Of a stretch of DNA of 30,704 nt, positions 6,050-14,310 are shown one piece after another; within the stretch, counting starts at the first letter, position 1; every line of letters begins with the position of its first letter. Under the pieces are notes generated by a model that worked only from the letters and a program-made list of their open reading frames with translations, had not been told where the DNA came from and ran no database searches. Source of the DNA: Nitrososphaerota archaeon (GTDB taxonomy: Archaea; Thermoproteota; Nitrososphaeria; Nitrososphaerales; UBA183); the NCBI GenBank assembly GCA_029785685.1, contig JAFLZE010000012.1, forward strand, positions 1-30,704, written 5' to 3'. Both the position numbers and the translations under genes were made by a program.

Positions 6050-9000
6050 GTGACGTATATCCGAAGGCTGGAGATGCGCGGCTTCAAGTCTTCCGGCCCT
6101 CGAACGGTCGTCGTAAACTTCGAGCGCGGCTTCACCGTCATCACCGGGCCCAACGGCAGCGGCAAGTCCAACCTCGCGGACGCCATCGCGTTCACCATCG
6201 GCGAGAACTCTCCGAAGGCGCTGAGGGCCGCGAACGGGAGGCTGTCCGGGCTCATCTATGACCCGAGGAAGGAGGACTCGCCCGGGGGCGGCAAGCCCAA
6301 CGCCTGCAGGGTGACCCTCCAGTTCGACAACTCTGACAGGGCGATCCCGATCGACTCGGACCTTGTGACCCTGACGAGGGAGCTCAGGGAGGACGGCGAC
6401 AACAGCTACTATCTCAACGGGAGGAAGAGCACCAGGAGCGCGCTCACCGAGATCATAGACCTGGCCGGGCTTGCGCCTGGCGGGTTCAACATCGTCGCCC
6501 AGGGCGCCGCCACGAGGATGGCAGACCTGACGCCCGAGGAGAAGAGGAAGGTCATCGAGAGCGTCGTCGGGATATCAAAGTTCGACGAGCGCAAGGCCGA
6601 GGCCCAGAGGCAGCTCAGCCAGGCCGACCAGAGGCTCGAGGTGGCCATGGCGCGCATCGGCGAGATGAAGAGCACACTCGAGTCGCTCGACTCGCAGAGG
6701 ACCGAGATGGTGAGGTACAACCTGCTCGAGTCCCAGATAAACTGGCTCAACGCGGTGATCACCTCGAAGAGGGTGACGGACCTGAAGGGGAGGCTCGCGG
6801 ACCTGAGGTCGCAGGAGCAGGGGCTTAACGCGAAGCTGGGCGACCTGGGGGCGAGGCTGGTCGAGCTCGAGAACCGCATATCGCAGGTCGAAAGCGACAA
6901 GACGAAGTTCATCGTAGAGGTCATCCAGGGAGGGGGGGCGAGCCATGTCGAGCTGCAGTTCCAGCTCGCCGAGCTCAGGAACGAGCTCGAGACGCTGGAG
7001 TCGGACTTCAAGACGGCCGAGGGGAACGTGGCCGAGCTCGAGGGAGAGACCGTCCCGCAGCTGAAGCAGGTCGTCTCGGAGAAGCAGAAGGAGACGAACG
7101 CCGCCTCATCGACAGTGAGGCAGCTGACCGCCGACATAGAGAAGCTCGACGCCAAGCACGCCGAGCTCGCCCAGAGGCTGAAGGAGTTCTTCCGCGCGGG
7201 AGAGGAGCTGAGGGGGACCATCGAGAAGAAGGGGAAGCTCACTGCGAAGGTGCAGGTCAAGCTGGCGGACCTCGTCCAGAGGCAGACCCAGGTTGAACTT
7301 GCCATCAACGCCGCCAGCGCCAGCTTGGGCGTGGAGCGGAAGCGCCTGGACGAACTGAAGCTCAGGGTCGACGGATACTCCGAGGTGCTGGGGAAGCTGG
7401 AGGCGAGCACGAAGCAGCTCTTCGGGCTCTACGACACGTCCACGAAGGAGCTCAGCACCCTCGACGAGAGCCTCTCGGGGGCAGAGAGGACCAGGGAGGC
7501 GCTGATGGCGTCGATCCAGGGTGCCTCGAAGATACTGGAGAAGGCGTCGGCGGAGATGTCGAAGGAGGAAGCGTTCAGACACCTCTCCGAGAGCCTCGCG
7601 GGGGAGAGGAGCGGACAGCGGAAGCTCCAGGACTTCTGCGACCAGGGAGGCGTCCCAGGATACGTCGGGAGGCTGGGCCAGGTCGTGAAGTATCCGCAGC
7701 AGTACTCCAAGGCCGTCAACGCGGTGATAGGCAAATGGCTCGGCGCCTTCATCGTCCAGGACCTGAAGTCCATGACGCACCTGATCAAAGCCGCGAAGTC
7801 ACTGAAGGCGAAGAGCTTCTCGGTCATACCGCTCAGCGAGGTGGAGTCGTGCAAGGCGTCCGAAGTGGAGAGGTCGGCCGGCGTGATCGGTCTGCTCTCC
7901 GGCGTGATAAAGTGCGAGGAAGAGTTCGAGGGCCTGGTCAACTTCCTCGCCGGGGACTCGGTCCTGGTCGAGACCGAGGCCATAGGGTACATCATGGCCT
8001 CCGAGGGGATCAGGGCCGTGACGGAAGCGGGGGAGACATTCGAGCCCGGCGGTAGGGCGTTCAGCTATGGGTACCAGGAGCTGGTGGTCAACCTGATGGA
8101 GGGGCTGGAGAACATCGAGGGCATGAGCGAGGTGGAGGACGCCGTCGGCGCCCTCAAGGGGGCCATCGACAGGAGGAGGTCACAGCTCAGCTCGCTGGAG
8201 TCTGGTTCGCGCTCGATGATGAAGGAGCGTATCAAGAAAATCGTGACCACCACCAGCCTGAAGGCCGAGGCGACCACCATCACCAGGATGGCCAAGAGAT
8301 ACAGCAGCATATTCAAGACGATGAACGCCGAGTACCAGAAGCAGGCCAGCGTCGTCGCGCGCCTGGAGGAGAAGCTCAGGGTGAACGTCGAGAGGAAAGA
8401 GTCCGTAGCCAAGGGCATCGCCTCCCTGCAGCAGGTGGTCGCCGACTCGCAGGCGCTGGGGCTTGAGGGGCACCTCGCCGAGCTCGACGCGACGAAGAAG
8501 TCCGTCTCAGACGAGATAGACGCCATCAGGAACCGCATCCAGGACATCAGCCTCACCCTGACCAGGGAGAAGGCGAACCTGGAGAACGTGCTCCTGCGGG
8601 CCCTGGAGGAGAACCAGCTGGACCTGGCCAACGCGACGGAGGACCTCCAGTCGAACAAGCAGTTCGTTCGGGAAGCGCCTCGCAGGATCAGGGAGCTCGC
8701 CGAGCAGAAGAAGTCCTACGAGGACCAGATTTCGAAGCTCATGGAGTCGTCGAAGAGGAGCCAGCCCGTCCTGGACGAGTTCGACGCGAAGGGGAAGCGC
8801 CTGAAGGAGGAGAGGGACAGCGTGTCCAGGTCTGTGTCGGCGCACCAGAAGGACCTGTTCGCCATCGCAGGGCAGGCGTCGACGACCCAGGAGAGGATAG
8901 AGGAGGCGCTCGGGAGCCTGAGGATGCTCGGCTACTCGGAAGAGCTCGAATACTTCGAGTCCTGCGAGTCCCTCCTGGCAGACCTCCAGCAGGAGTACCA

Positions 9001-9610
9001 GGCGGCTTCCGGCTCGGTGAACAGGGGGGCGGACAGGCAGTACACCGAGATGTACCTGAGCTACAAGAACCTCTCCGTCAGGCACAACGAGCTGGAGGGG
9101 GAGCGGAACTCGATCATTACATTCATCGAGAGCGTGGAGGCCGAGAAGAGGAAGGTGTTCGTGTCCGCCTTCGACAGGGTCGGGAACGAGTTCAGCTCCA
9201 TCTTCGCCAAGCTGACAGGGGGGACGGCCCAGCTCGACCTCGAAAAGCCTGACGAGATATTCGCCGGGGGGATATTCATGCGCGCCGACTTCGGGAACGG
9301 GCTCCGCGAGTCGTCCCAGCACAGCGGAGGGCAGAGGGCTGTGACGGGAGTGTCCCTGATACTCGCGATGCAGGCCGTCCAGACGCACCCGTTCTACCTC
9401 TTCGACGAGATTGACGCGCCGCTGGACGCGGTCAACTCGAGCAGCCTGGCGAAGTTCCTGAAGGAGAAGTCCGCCGAGGCCCAGATAATCGCCATCACGC
9501 TCAGAGACGTCTTCGTGGCGGAGAGCGACATGACCTACGGGGTCTACTCAGCGGGTGGGGTCTCGAGGGTGGTCCACTACAAGCCCGCCGAGGTGCCGAG
9601 GAGTGCCTAG
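6050..9610 (+). CDS. smc: SMC chromosome segregation ATPase
   Basis: A 1186-residue SMC protein of usual length. The N-terminal ATPase half has Walker A GPNGSGKS at 33-40. Long coiled coil runs to about 520, a hinge domain (about 525-650, with FCDQGGVPGYVG) follows, and a second coiled coil leads back. The C-terminal ATPase half has the signature HSGGQRAVTG (from residue 1091) and Walker B FYLFDEID with Asp1119/Glu1120. The signature reads SGGQ rather than the more common SGGE. The GTG at 6050 is chosen over a start at 5861 because VTYIRRLEMRGFKS is the normal SMC beginning and a TATA box lies at 6003-6010. It organises DNA with ScpA and ScpB, encoded directly downstream with overlapping ends. 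Confidence 0.97.
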   Translation: MTYIRRLEMRGFKSSGPRTVVVNFERGFTVITGPNGSGKSNLADAIAFTIGENSPKALRAANGRLSGLIYDPRKEDSPGGGKPNACRVTLQFDNSDRAIPIDSDLVTLTRELREDGDNSYYLNGRKSTRSALTEIIDLAGLAPGGFNIVAQGAATRMADLTPEEKRKVIESVVGISKFDERKAEAQRQLSQADQRLEVAMARIGEMKSTLESLDSQRTEMVRYNLLESQINWLNAVITSKRVTDLKGRLADLRSQEQGLNAKLGDLGARLVELENRISQVESDKTKFIVEVIQGGGASHVELQFQLAELRNELETLESDFKTAEGNVAELEGETVPQLKQVVSEKQKETNAASSTVRQLTADIEKLDAKHAELAQRLKEFFRAGEELRGTIEKKGKLTAKVQVKLADLVQRQTQVELAINAASASLGVERKRLDELKLRVDGYSEVLGKLEASTKQLFGLYDTSTKELSTLDESLSGAERTREALMASIQGASKILEKASAEMSKEEAFRHLSESLAGERSGQRKLQDFCDQGGVPGYVGRLGQVVKYPQQYSKAVNAVIGKWLGAFIVQDLKSMTHLIKAAKSLKAKSFSVIPLSEVESCKASEVERSAGVIGLLSGVIKCEEEFEGLVNFLAGDSVLVETEAIGYIMASEGIRAVTEAGETFEPGGRAFSYGYQELVVNLMEGLENIEGMSEVEDAVGALKGAIDRRRSQLSSLESGSRSMMKERIKKIVTTTSLKAEATTITRMAKRYSSIFKTMNAEYQKQASVVARLEEKLRVNVERKESVAKGIASLQQVVADSQALGLEGHLAELDATKKSVSDEIDAIRNRIQDISLTLTREKANLENVLLRALEENQLDLANATEDLQSNKQFVREAPRRIRELAEQKKSYEDQISKLMESSKRSQPVLDEFDAKGKRLKEERDSVSRSVSAHQKDLFAIAGQASTTQERIEEALGSLRMLGYSEELEYFESCESLLADLQQEYQAASGSVNRGADRQYTEMYLSYKNLSVRHNELEGERNSIITFIESVEAEKRKVFVSAFDRVGNEFSSIFAKLTGGTAQLDLEKPDEIFAGGIFMRADFGNGLRESSQHSGGQRAVTGVSLILAMQAVQTHPFYLFDEIDAPLDAVNSSSLAKFLKEKSAEAQIIAITLRDVFVAESDMTYGVYSAGGVSRVVHYKPAEVPRSA

Positions 9611-10265
9611 CTCCTCCGTCCTGGGGCGCCCGCCGCTCAACGTCCTCATCGACCCCTCCCTGGCAAAGCGCAAGAGCCCATGGGAGATCAACCTCTCCGA
9701 GCTCCTGGACATGTTCCTGAAGGCCATCTCCCAGACCGACCTCATCGACATGCGCGCGGCGGGGACCGCGGCCCTCTCCTCGGCTACGATCTACAGGCTC
9801 AAGGTGGAGACGCTGTTCCTGTTCGAGAAGCTCAGGATGCAGCACAGGCTGGTCGGCTCCTCGGAGCCTCCGCAGATCATAGTCATGCCCTTCAGATACG
9901 AAATCTACTCCACCAACATAGACGAGCTCTTCGACGAGCTCGGCCGCATCCTGCAGGACATAGTCGTCAGGGACGAGGGGGAAGAGCAGAACCCGCTCGC
10001 CATCGCCGACCTCCAGCCCCCGGACTTCGAGAACTACGTCGTTTCGCTGCAGGTCCTCCTGTCAGAGTTCAGGAAGATCCTCGTCGAGAGGCTGAGGGCG
10101 ACCGGGAAGGCGCTCCTCTCGGAGCTCCTCAAGGGGCTCCCTCCACTCGACGCCGCCCGCGTCTTCATCCTCCTCCTGTTCGCGGCCAACGACGGCGAGG
10201 TGGTGATCAACCAGGAGGAGTCCGACCAGGACGCGCTGGTGGTGTCGGTGGGCCAGCTTGAGTAG
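9603..10265 (+). CDS. scpA: ScpA, kleisin subunit of the SMC complex
   Basis: A 220-residue kleisin that bridges the SMC heads. Its N-terminal part carries the ScpA-type INLSELLDMFLKAI helix, the middle is acidic (RDEGEEQ), and the C-terminal winged-helix part ends DAARVFILLLFAANDGEVVINQEE. The GTG at 9603 overlaps the smc stop by 8 bases, with GAGGTG about ten bases upstream; a longer start inside smc gives only Arg/Pro-rich nonsense. Translational coupling with smc and scpB fits a stoichiometric complex. Confidence 0.92.
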   Translation: MPSSSVLGRPPLNVLIDPSLAKRKSPWEINLSELLDMFLKAISQTDLIDMRAAGTAALSSATIYRLKVETLFLFEKLRMQHRLVGSSEPPQIIVMPFRYEIYSTNIDELFDELGRILQDIVVRDEGEEQNPLAIADLQPPDFENYVVSLQVLLSEFRKILVERLRATGKALLSELLKGLPPLDAARVFILLLFAANDGEVVINQEESDQDALVVSVGQLE

Positions 10266-10800
10266 CGAAGACGCGGCCGGGGAGCACCCCAAGGAGATGG
10301 TCGCCAAGGTCGAGGCTGCCCTCTACGCGGCTGGGAGGCCCATATCGGTGGAGGACATCGCCCGGGTGGCCGGGACCGCGTCCGAGCGGAAGGCTGCTGC
10401 GATAGCCAGAGAGATAGCCAGGGCGGTCAACGGCGCGTTCCAGGCGGTGGAGGTGGTGGAGTATTCGGGGCCGAGGTTCGCCATGCAGCTGAAGGCGAAG
10501 TACACCCAGACCGCCAGGAAGTTCGCCACGCGGCCCCTCCTGTCCAAGGCCGCGCTCCGGACCCTGTCTTTCATCGCCTTCTTCCAGCCGATCACCTCGT
10601 CCGAGCTGGTCCTCAGGCGGAGCTCCACCGTCTACCAGCACCTGAAGGAGCTCGAGGGGGTCGGGTTCATCCTCGGGGAGAGGCAGGGGAGGAGCAAGGC
10701 GTACAAGACCACGGCCAGGTTCGCCGAGTACTTCGGACTGAGCAACGACGTCCCGACCATGAAGAGGCAGCTCGAGAGCCGGACCCTGACGCTGAGGTAG
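10258..10800 (+). CDS. scpB: ScpB, winged-helix partner of ScpA
   Basis: A 180-residue tandem winged-helix protein. WH1 covers about residues 15-80 (KVEAALYAAGRPISVEDIARVAG). WH2 covers about 90-160 (PLLSKAALRTLSFIAFFQPITSSEL, STVYQHLKELEGVGFILGE). ScpB dimers bind the ScpA linker and regulate the SMC ring. The TTG at 10258 overlaps the scpA stop by 8 bases, the same coupling as between smc and scpA. It is the last gene of the operon. Confidence 0.92.
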   Translation: MSSEDAAGEHPKEMVAKVEAALYAAGRPISVEDIARVAGTASERKAAAIAREIARAVNGAFQAVEVVEYSGPRFAMQLKAKYTQTARKFATRPLLSKAALRTLSFIAFFQPITSSELVLRRSSTVYQHLKELEGVGFILGERQGRSKAYKTTARFAEYFGLSNDVPTMKRQLESRTLTLR

Positions 10801-10829
10801 CCGCCCTCCGGTCCGGGCCGACCTGCTCC

Positions 10830-10844
10830 GATATGCTTAACATG
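10830..10844 (+). promoter_or_regulatory. weak TATA-like element before S8e
   Basis: The AT-rich patch GATATGCTTAACATG lies 30-44 bases before the S8e ATG in an otherwise GC-rich 73-base gap. It is the only TATA candidate for the S8e-SRP19 transcript. Confidence 0.3.
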
Positions 10845-10873
10845 AGGCCCGCGAGGGCGCCCATCAGGAAGCG

Positions 10874-11260
10874 ATGACGCGCCCCATCGAGAACCTCACC
10901 AAGCGGAAGTCGACCGGAGGCAGGTCAAGGCCCCACAGGGGGAGAAGGGCCTACGAAAAGGACGGGTACGCCATCGAGCCTCTGGTGGGCGAAGCATCGA
11001 CGAGGGCGAGCCGGCGTCGCGGAGGGTCCATCTCCACCGGTGTGATATTCGCGGACAGCGCGAACGTCTCCGACAGCTCGGGGAAGTCGACGAAGTCCAA
11101 GATACTGAGGGTAAAGAAGAGCCCTGCCAACAGGGACTATGAGAGGCGGGGGGTGATCACCAGGGGCGCGGTCCTCGACACCGAGGCCGGCGAGGCCGTG
11201 GTCACGTCGCGCCCGACAGCCGACGGTGTGGTGAACGCCGTCCTCCTGTCGAAGAAATGA
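10874..11260 (+). CDS. rps8e: 30S ribosomal protein S8e
   Basis: The 128 residues match the archaeal/eukaryotic S8e family in length and pattern. The basic N-terminus is TKRKSTGGRSRPHRGRRAYE, and the C-terminal half reads ILRVKKSPANRDYERRGVITRGAVLDTE. It is part of the small ribosomal subunit. It heads the run S8e-SRP19-Gar1-TFB, an order I associate with thaumarchaeal genomes. Its TGA overlaps the SRP19 ATG by four bases. Confidence 0.95.
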   Translation: MTRPIENLTKRKSTGGRSRPHRGRRAYEKDGYAIEPLVGEASTRASRRRGGSISTGVIFADSANVSDSSGKSTKSKILRVKKSPANRDYERRGVITRGAVLDTEAGEAVVTSRPTADGVVNAVLLSKK

Positions 11261-11583
11261 AAGAGTACGACCGCTACATATTCTGGCTGGAATACTTCGA
11301 CTCTGAGCTCAAGCGAAAGGCGGGGCGCAGGGTCCCGCTGAGCTCGGCTACCAGGGCTCCGGTCCTCGTTGAGCTCGAAGAAGCGTGCAGGCGGCTCAAC
11401 CTCCAGCCTCAGCCCCTGGCGGCGCGCTATCCTTCCAGGCCCGCCAGGGAGTCGGGGTACGTGTCGATCGTGAAGTCGGGGCCGAAGCAGGCGCTGCTGC
11501 TGAAGGTCGCGAAGGAGCTGGCGACAGTCAGAGGGATCGCCCAGAGGCGCCAGGGGCAGGCGCAGCAGCCCCGCAAAAAATAA
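11257..11583 (+). CDS. srp19: signal recognition particle 19 kDa protein
   Basis: A 108-residue RNA-binding protein that clamps helices 6 and 8 of the archaeal SRP RNA before SRP54 binds. It has the family start YDRYIFWLEYFDSELKRKAGRRVP, the middle ELEEACRRLNLQPQP, and a basic Lys/Arg/Gln tail. It starts within the S8e stop (ATGA), so the two are co-translated. It ends just before a new promoter for Gar1. Confidence 0.92.
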   Translation: MKEYDRYIFWLEYFDSELKRKAGRRVPLSSATRAPVLVELEEACRRLNLQPQPLAARYPSRPARESGYVSIVKSGPKQALLLKVAKELATVRGIAQRRQGQAQQPRKK

Positions 11584-11596
11584 TCAGCCCCTCAAC

Positions 11597-11604
11597 GTTT
11601 AAAG
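11597..11604 (+). promoter_or_regulatory. TATA box of gar1-tfb transcript
   Basis: GTTTAAAG lies 26-33 bases before the gar1 TTG at 11630 (35-42 before the alternative GTG at 11639). It is strong and suggests that the second half of the array has its own promoter. Confidence 0.6.
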
Positions 11605-11629
11605 GCAAGAAGTCGGGCCTTCGCTTCAC

Positions 11630-11848
11630 TTGCATCAGGTGGGCACAGTCATCCATAGGGCCAAGAGTGGCAGGCTCGTCGTCCGCCTGACGAAGGAGGT
11701 CAGGCCGGGCGTTTTTCTGTTCGACGAAGGCAAGAGGAAGTTGGGGAGGATAGGCGAGCTGATCGGCCCCGTGAAGTCCCCCTACGCGTCGGTGGTCCCA
11801 GCCAGCAGCCGCGCGGGAAGGCCGGGGGAGCCGGCGTTCGCGGAGTGA
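11630..11848 (+). CDS. gar1: H/ACA RNP protein Gar1
   Basis: A 72-residue beta-barrel protein of the H/ACA guide ribonucleoprotein, which binds Cbf5 and promotes pseudouridylation turnover. Family signals are VGTVIHRAKSGRLVVRL, the VFLFDEGKRKLGRIGELIG strand pair and GPVKSPYASVVP. The TTG at 11630 fits the TATA box at 11597-11604; GTG 11639 is an alternative. It is followed after 4 bases by tfb. Confidence 0.9.
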   Translation: MHQVGTVIHRAKSGRLVVRLTKEVRPGVFLFDEGKRKLGRIGELIGPVKSPYASVVPASSRAGRPGEPAFAE

Positions 11849-11852
11849 ACTC

Positions 11853-12800
11853 ATGAGCATCTGGGGCGCGAGCCGGGACGAGGGCTTCAGGAACTCCTGC
11901 CCTGTCTGCGGCAACAGGCTGATTGGCGACTCAGAGAAGGGGGAGCAGGTCTGTCCGACCTGCGGTTATGTCACCCTGGCTCCGGCCGACTCCGGCCCAG
12001 AATGGAAGGCCATGGACCTGGAGGACAAGAACAAGCGGGTGAGGGTGGGCGCCCCGACGACCCTGGCGCTCCACGACTTCGGGCTCACCACCGAGATCGG
12101 GAGGACCATGCGCGACTCCCACGGCAAGTACCTCGACCCGACCATGAGGGCGACCGTGGAGAAGATGAGGAAGTGGCAGAGCAGGTCCAGGACGATAAAC
12201 AGCGAGGAGAGGGGGCTCTCGAACGTCCTTTCGAAGATCAGCGAGCTCTGCGACGCGCTGAACCTGCCGGACAACGTTGCCGAGACGGCGGCCCAGATCT
12301 ACCGGACCTCGGCCAAGAAGAAGGTGGCCAAGAGCAAGTCGATACTCGGGATGACGGCGGCGACGGTGTACCTGGCGTGCAGGAAGTGCGGGGTGTCGCG
12401 CACCCTCAAGGAGGTGGCCAGGGCCTCGGGGATGGAGAAGGGGAGCGTCGCGCGCTACTTCCGCCTGGTCCTGAAGGAGGTCGAGAAGGAGTACGTCCCT
12501 CCGCCGTCGGTTGAGAAGTACATCTCAAAGTTAGTCAACATCGCCAAGATCGACGCAAGGGTCGAGCGCCTGGCGCTGACACTGTCCCGCAAGACGAGCG
12601 ACTCGCGGATCTCCAGCGGCAAGGCCCCTGCGGGGCTCGCGGCCGCTTACGTCTACCTGTCCTCGGTCATGGTGGGGGAGCACCTGCCGCAGAGGGAGGT
12701 GGCTGAGTTCGCCGAGGTGACAGAGGTGACCGTCAGGAACCGGTGCAGGGAGATACTCGACAACTACGTGATAAGACAGGAGTTCATGCAGTCAAAATGA
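11853..12800 (+). CDS. tfb: transcription initiation factor TFB (TFIIB homologue)
   Basis: A 315-residue basal factor that bridges TBP-DNA and RNA polymerase. The N-terminal zinc ribbon uses Cys16-Cys19 and Cys34-Cys37. A B-reader/linker-like segment (about 60-110) follows, then two cyclin folds (about 115-205 and 215-310), the second with the HTH (LPQREVAEFAEVTEVTVRNRCREI) that reads the BRE. All four zinc ligands are present. The ATG of the next gene overlaps its TGA, coupling it to the TFE-beta-like factor. Confidence 0.95.
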   Translation: MSIWGASRDEGFRNSCPVCGNRLIGDSEKGEQVCPTCGYVTLAPADSGPEWKAMDLEDKNKRVRVGAPTTLALHDFGLTTEIGRTMRDSHGKYLDPTMRATVEKMRKWQSRSRTINSEERGLSNVLSKISELCDALNLPDNVAETAAQIYRTSAKKKVAKSKSILGMTAATVYLACRKCGVSRTLKEVARASGMEKGSVARYFRLVLKEVEKEYVPPPSVEKYISKLVNIAKIDARVERLALTLSRKTSDSRISSGKAPAGLAAAYVYLSSVMVGEHLPQREVAEFAEVTEVTVRNRCREILDNYVIRQEFMQSK

Positions 12801-13291
12801 AACAGAAGAAGCAGACAGCCAAGGACAGCCCCAAGAGGCAGACAAGGGGTCGCCAGAAGAAGGAAGCGGAGCCAGAGAAGCCTGTGGAGAGGACCGAAGA
12901 GGAGCTGGTGGACCTCACTTCCAGGGTCTACAAGCTCGTGGTGGAACGCGGGCGGGACGGCGTACTGCAGAGCGAGATATGGAAGGAGCTCGGCCTGACC
13001 AGCAGGGACGGGTCCAGGCTCGCCATAAGGCTCGAGAGGAGGGGGCTGATAGGGAGGGTGAAGGTCCTCGAAGACGGGCGCTGGACATATAAGTTGACCC
13101 CGCTTCGCTTCCCGACTGACATGGCCTCCATCGAGAAGGCGCCATGCATCGTCTGCCAGTACGAGCCGAAGTGCTCCGTCGAGGGGGAGGTCAGCCCGTA
13201 CATCTGCCCCTGGATAGGGCCCTGGGTGATCCAGGAAGCCATGGCTTCGCGGACCGGGGCGCCGAGCGCCGAACCGGCCCCGGCCAGGTAG
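12797..13291 (+). CDS. TFE-beta / RPC34-like transcription factor with Fe-S cysteines
   Basis: The 164-residue protein has a Lys-rich N-terminus (1-30), a winged helix (about 36-103, LTSRVYKLVVERGRDGVLQSEIWKEL then wing GRWTYKL) and a C-terminal cysteine cluster Cys117-Cys120-Cys126-Cys137. This is the layout of archaeal TFE-beta, the homologue of Pol III subunit RPC34/hRPC39, which carries a 4Fe-4S cluster and helps open promoters with TFE-alpha. The ATG at 12797 overlaps the tfb stop; an earlier start at 12743 would only add out-of-frame tfb sequence. Pairing with tfb supports the basal-transcription role. Confidence 0.85.
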   Translation: MKQKKQTAKDSPKRQTRGRQKKEAEPEKPVERTEEELVDLTSRVYKLVVERGRDGVLQSEIWKELGLTSRDGSRLAIRLERRGLIGRVKVLEDGRWTYKLTPLRFPTDMASIEKAPCIVCQYEPKCSVEGEVSPYICPWIGPWVIQEAMASRTGAPSAEPAPAR

Positions 13292-13300
13292 GCCCAGACC

Positions 13301-13708
13301 ATGACAGGGGTGGACACGTCAGGGCTAGTGGACGCGGCCAGGAAGGCGCGCGAGCGCGCCTATTCGCCATACTCCGGGGTCAAGATAGGGGCAGCGGTCC
13401 TGACGGAGGGCGGGGCGGTCTACACGGGCGCGAACGTCGAGAACGCGTCCTATGGCCTCTCCTGCTGCGCCGAGAGGACGGCGATGTTCAAAGCCGTCTC
13501 GGAGGGGGCGAGGAAGATCCTGGCCATCGCCGTGGTCGGCAAGTCCGAGCAGTTCACCAGGCCCTGCGGCGCATGCAGGCAGGTCATGGTCGAGTTCAAC
13601 CCTGAGATGGCGGTGATGATGCGCGGGGTCGACGGCTTCTCCGCAGACGCGACCGCCAAATCCCTCCTCCCGGCAGCGTTCAACCCCCCAGAGCTCTCGA
13701 AGAGATGA
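13301..13708 (+). CDS. cdd: cytidine deaminase
   Basis: A 135-residue zinc enzyme converting cytidine/deoxycytidine to uridine in pyrimidine salvage. Zinc ligands are Cys56 in CCAERTA and Cys89/Cys92 in PCGACRQ; Glu58 is the proton shuttle. The substrate loop YSPYSGVKIGAAV and the NVENASYG motif are intact. The length is that of the tetrameric bacterial-type enzyme. Its TGA overlaps the ATG of the next gene by four bases. Confidence 0.94.
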   Translation: MTGVDTSGLVDAARKARERAYSPYSGVKIGAAVLTEGGAVYTGANVENASYGLSCCAERTAMFKAVSEGARKILAIAVVGKSEQFTRPCGACRQVMVEFNPEMAVMMRGVDGFSADATAKSLLPAAFNPPELSKR

Positions 13709-14301
13709 GGCTGAACGAGGCGCGCCGGGACCTCTACCGGCGCCTTGCCAGGGAACAGGGGTACAAGAGCAGGGCCGCCTTCAAGCTGATCGAAGCCAAC
13801 GAGCGCTACGGGTTCATCCGGCTCGGGGACAGGGTCGCCGACTTCGGCGCAGCCCCGGGGGGGTGGCTCCAGGTGGCGTCCTTCCTCGTCGGGGAGGACG
13901 GGCTAGTGGTGGGGGTGGACTTGGACCCGATCCGGCTGAAGGAGAAGAACGTCGTGGCCATCAAGATGGACGTGCACGACCCCGCTGTGGCCGAGAAGGT
14001 GTCCCAGGCCCTGGGGGGGAAGGCAGACGTCGTCCTCTCCGACCTCGCCCCCTCGGTCACAGGGGTCTGGGAGCTGGACCAGACGAGGCAGATCGACATG
14101 ACTCTGCGGGTCCTCGAGCTGTCCCGGACCCTCCTCAAGGGCGGAGGCCGCGTCTACTGCAAGCTCTTCGAGGGGGAGCGGTCACAGGAGGTCCGGGGAG
14201 AGTTCCGCAGGATGTTCAGGTCGGTCAGGGTGATCAAGCCCGCGGCCAGCAGGAACGCGGCCTCAGAGCTGTACTATCTGTGCGAAGGGCCGCAGGTGTG
14301 A
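13705..14301 (+). CDS. rlmE: FtsJ/RlmE-family RNA 2'-O-ribose methyltransferase
   Basis: A 198-residue Rossmann methyltransferase. The SAM loop is DFGAAPGGWLQVAS, and the catalytic K-D-K-E tetrad is Lys21 (GYKSRAAFKL), Asp113 (LSDLAPS), Lys153 (CKLFEGE) and Glu188. In E. coli the family methylates U2552 of 23S rRNA; archaeal members are expected to modify large-subunit rRNA. It closes the S8e-to-RlmE array and is convergent with trm1, with only a 9-base gap. Confidence 0.92.
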   Translation: MRLNEARRDLYRRLAREQGYKSRAAFKLIEANERYGFIRLGDRVADFGAAPGGWLQVASFLVGEDGLVVGVDLDPIRLKEKNVVAIKMDVHDPAVAEKVSQALGGKADVVLSDLAPSVTGVWELDQTRQIDMTLRVLELSRTLLKGGGRVYCKLFEGERSQEVRGEFRRMFRSVRVIKPAASRNAASELYYLCEGPQV

Positions 14302-14310
14302 CGCGGGTCC

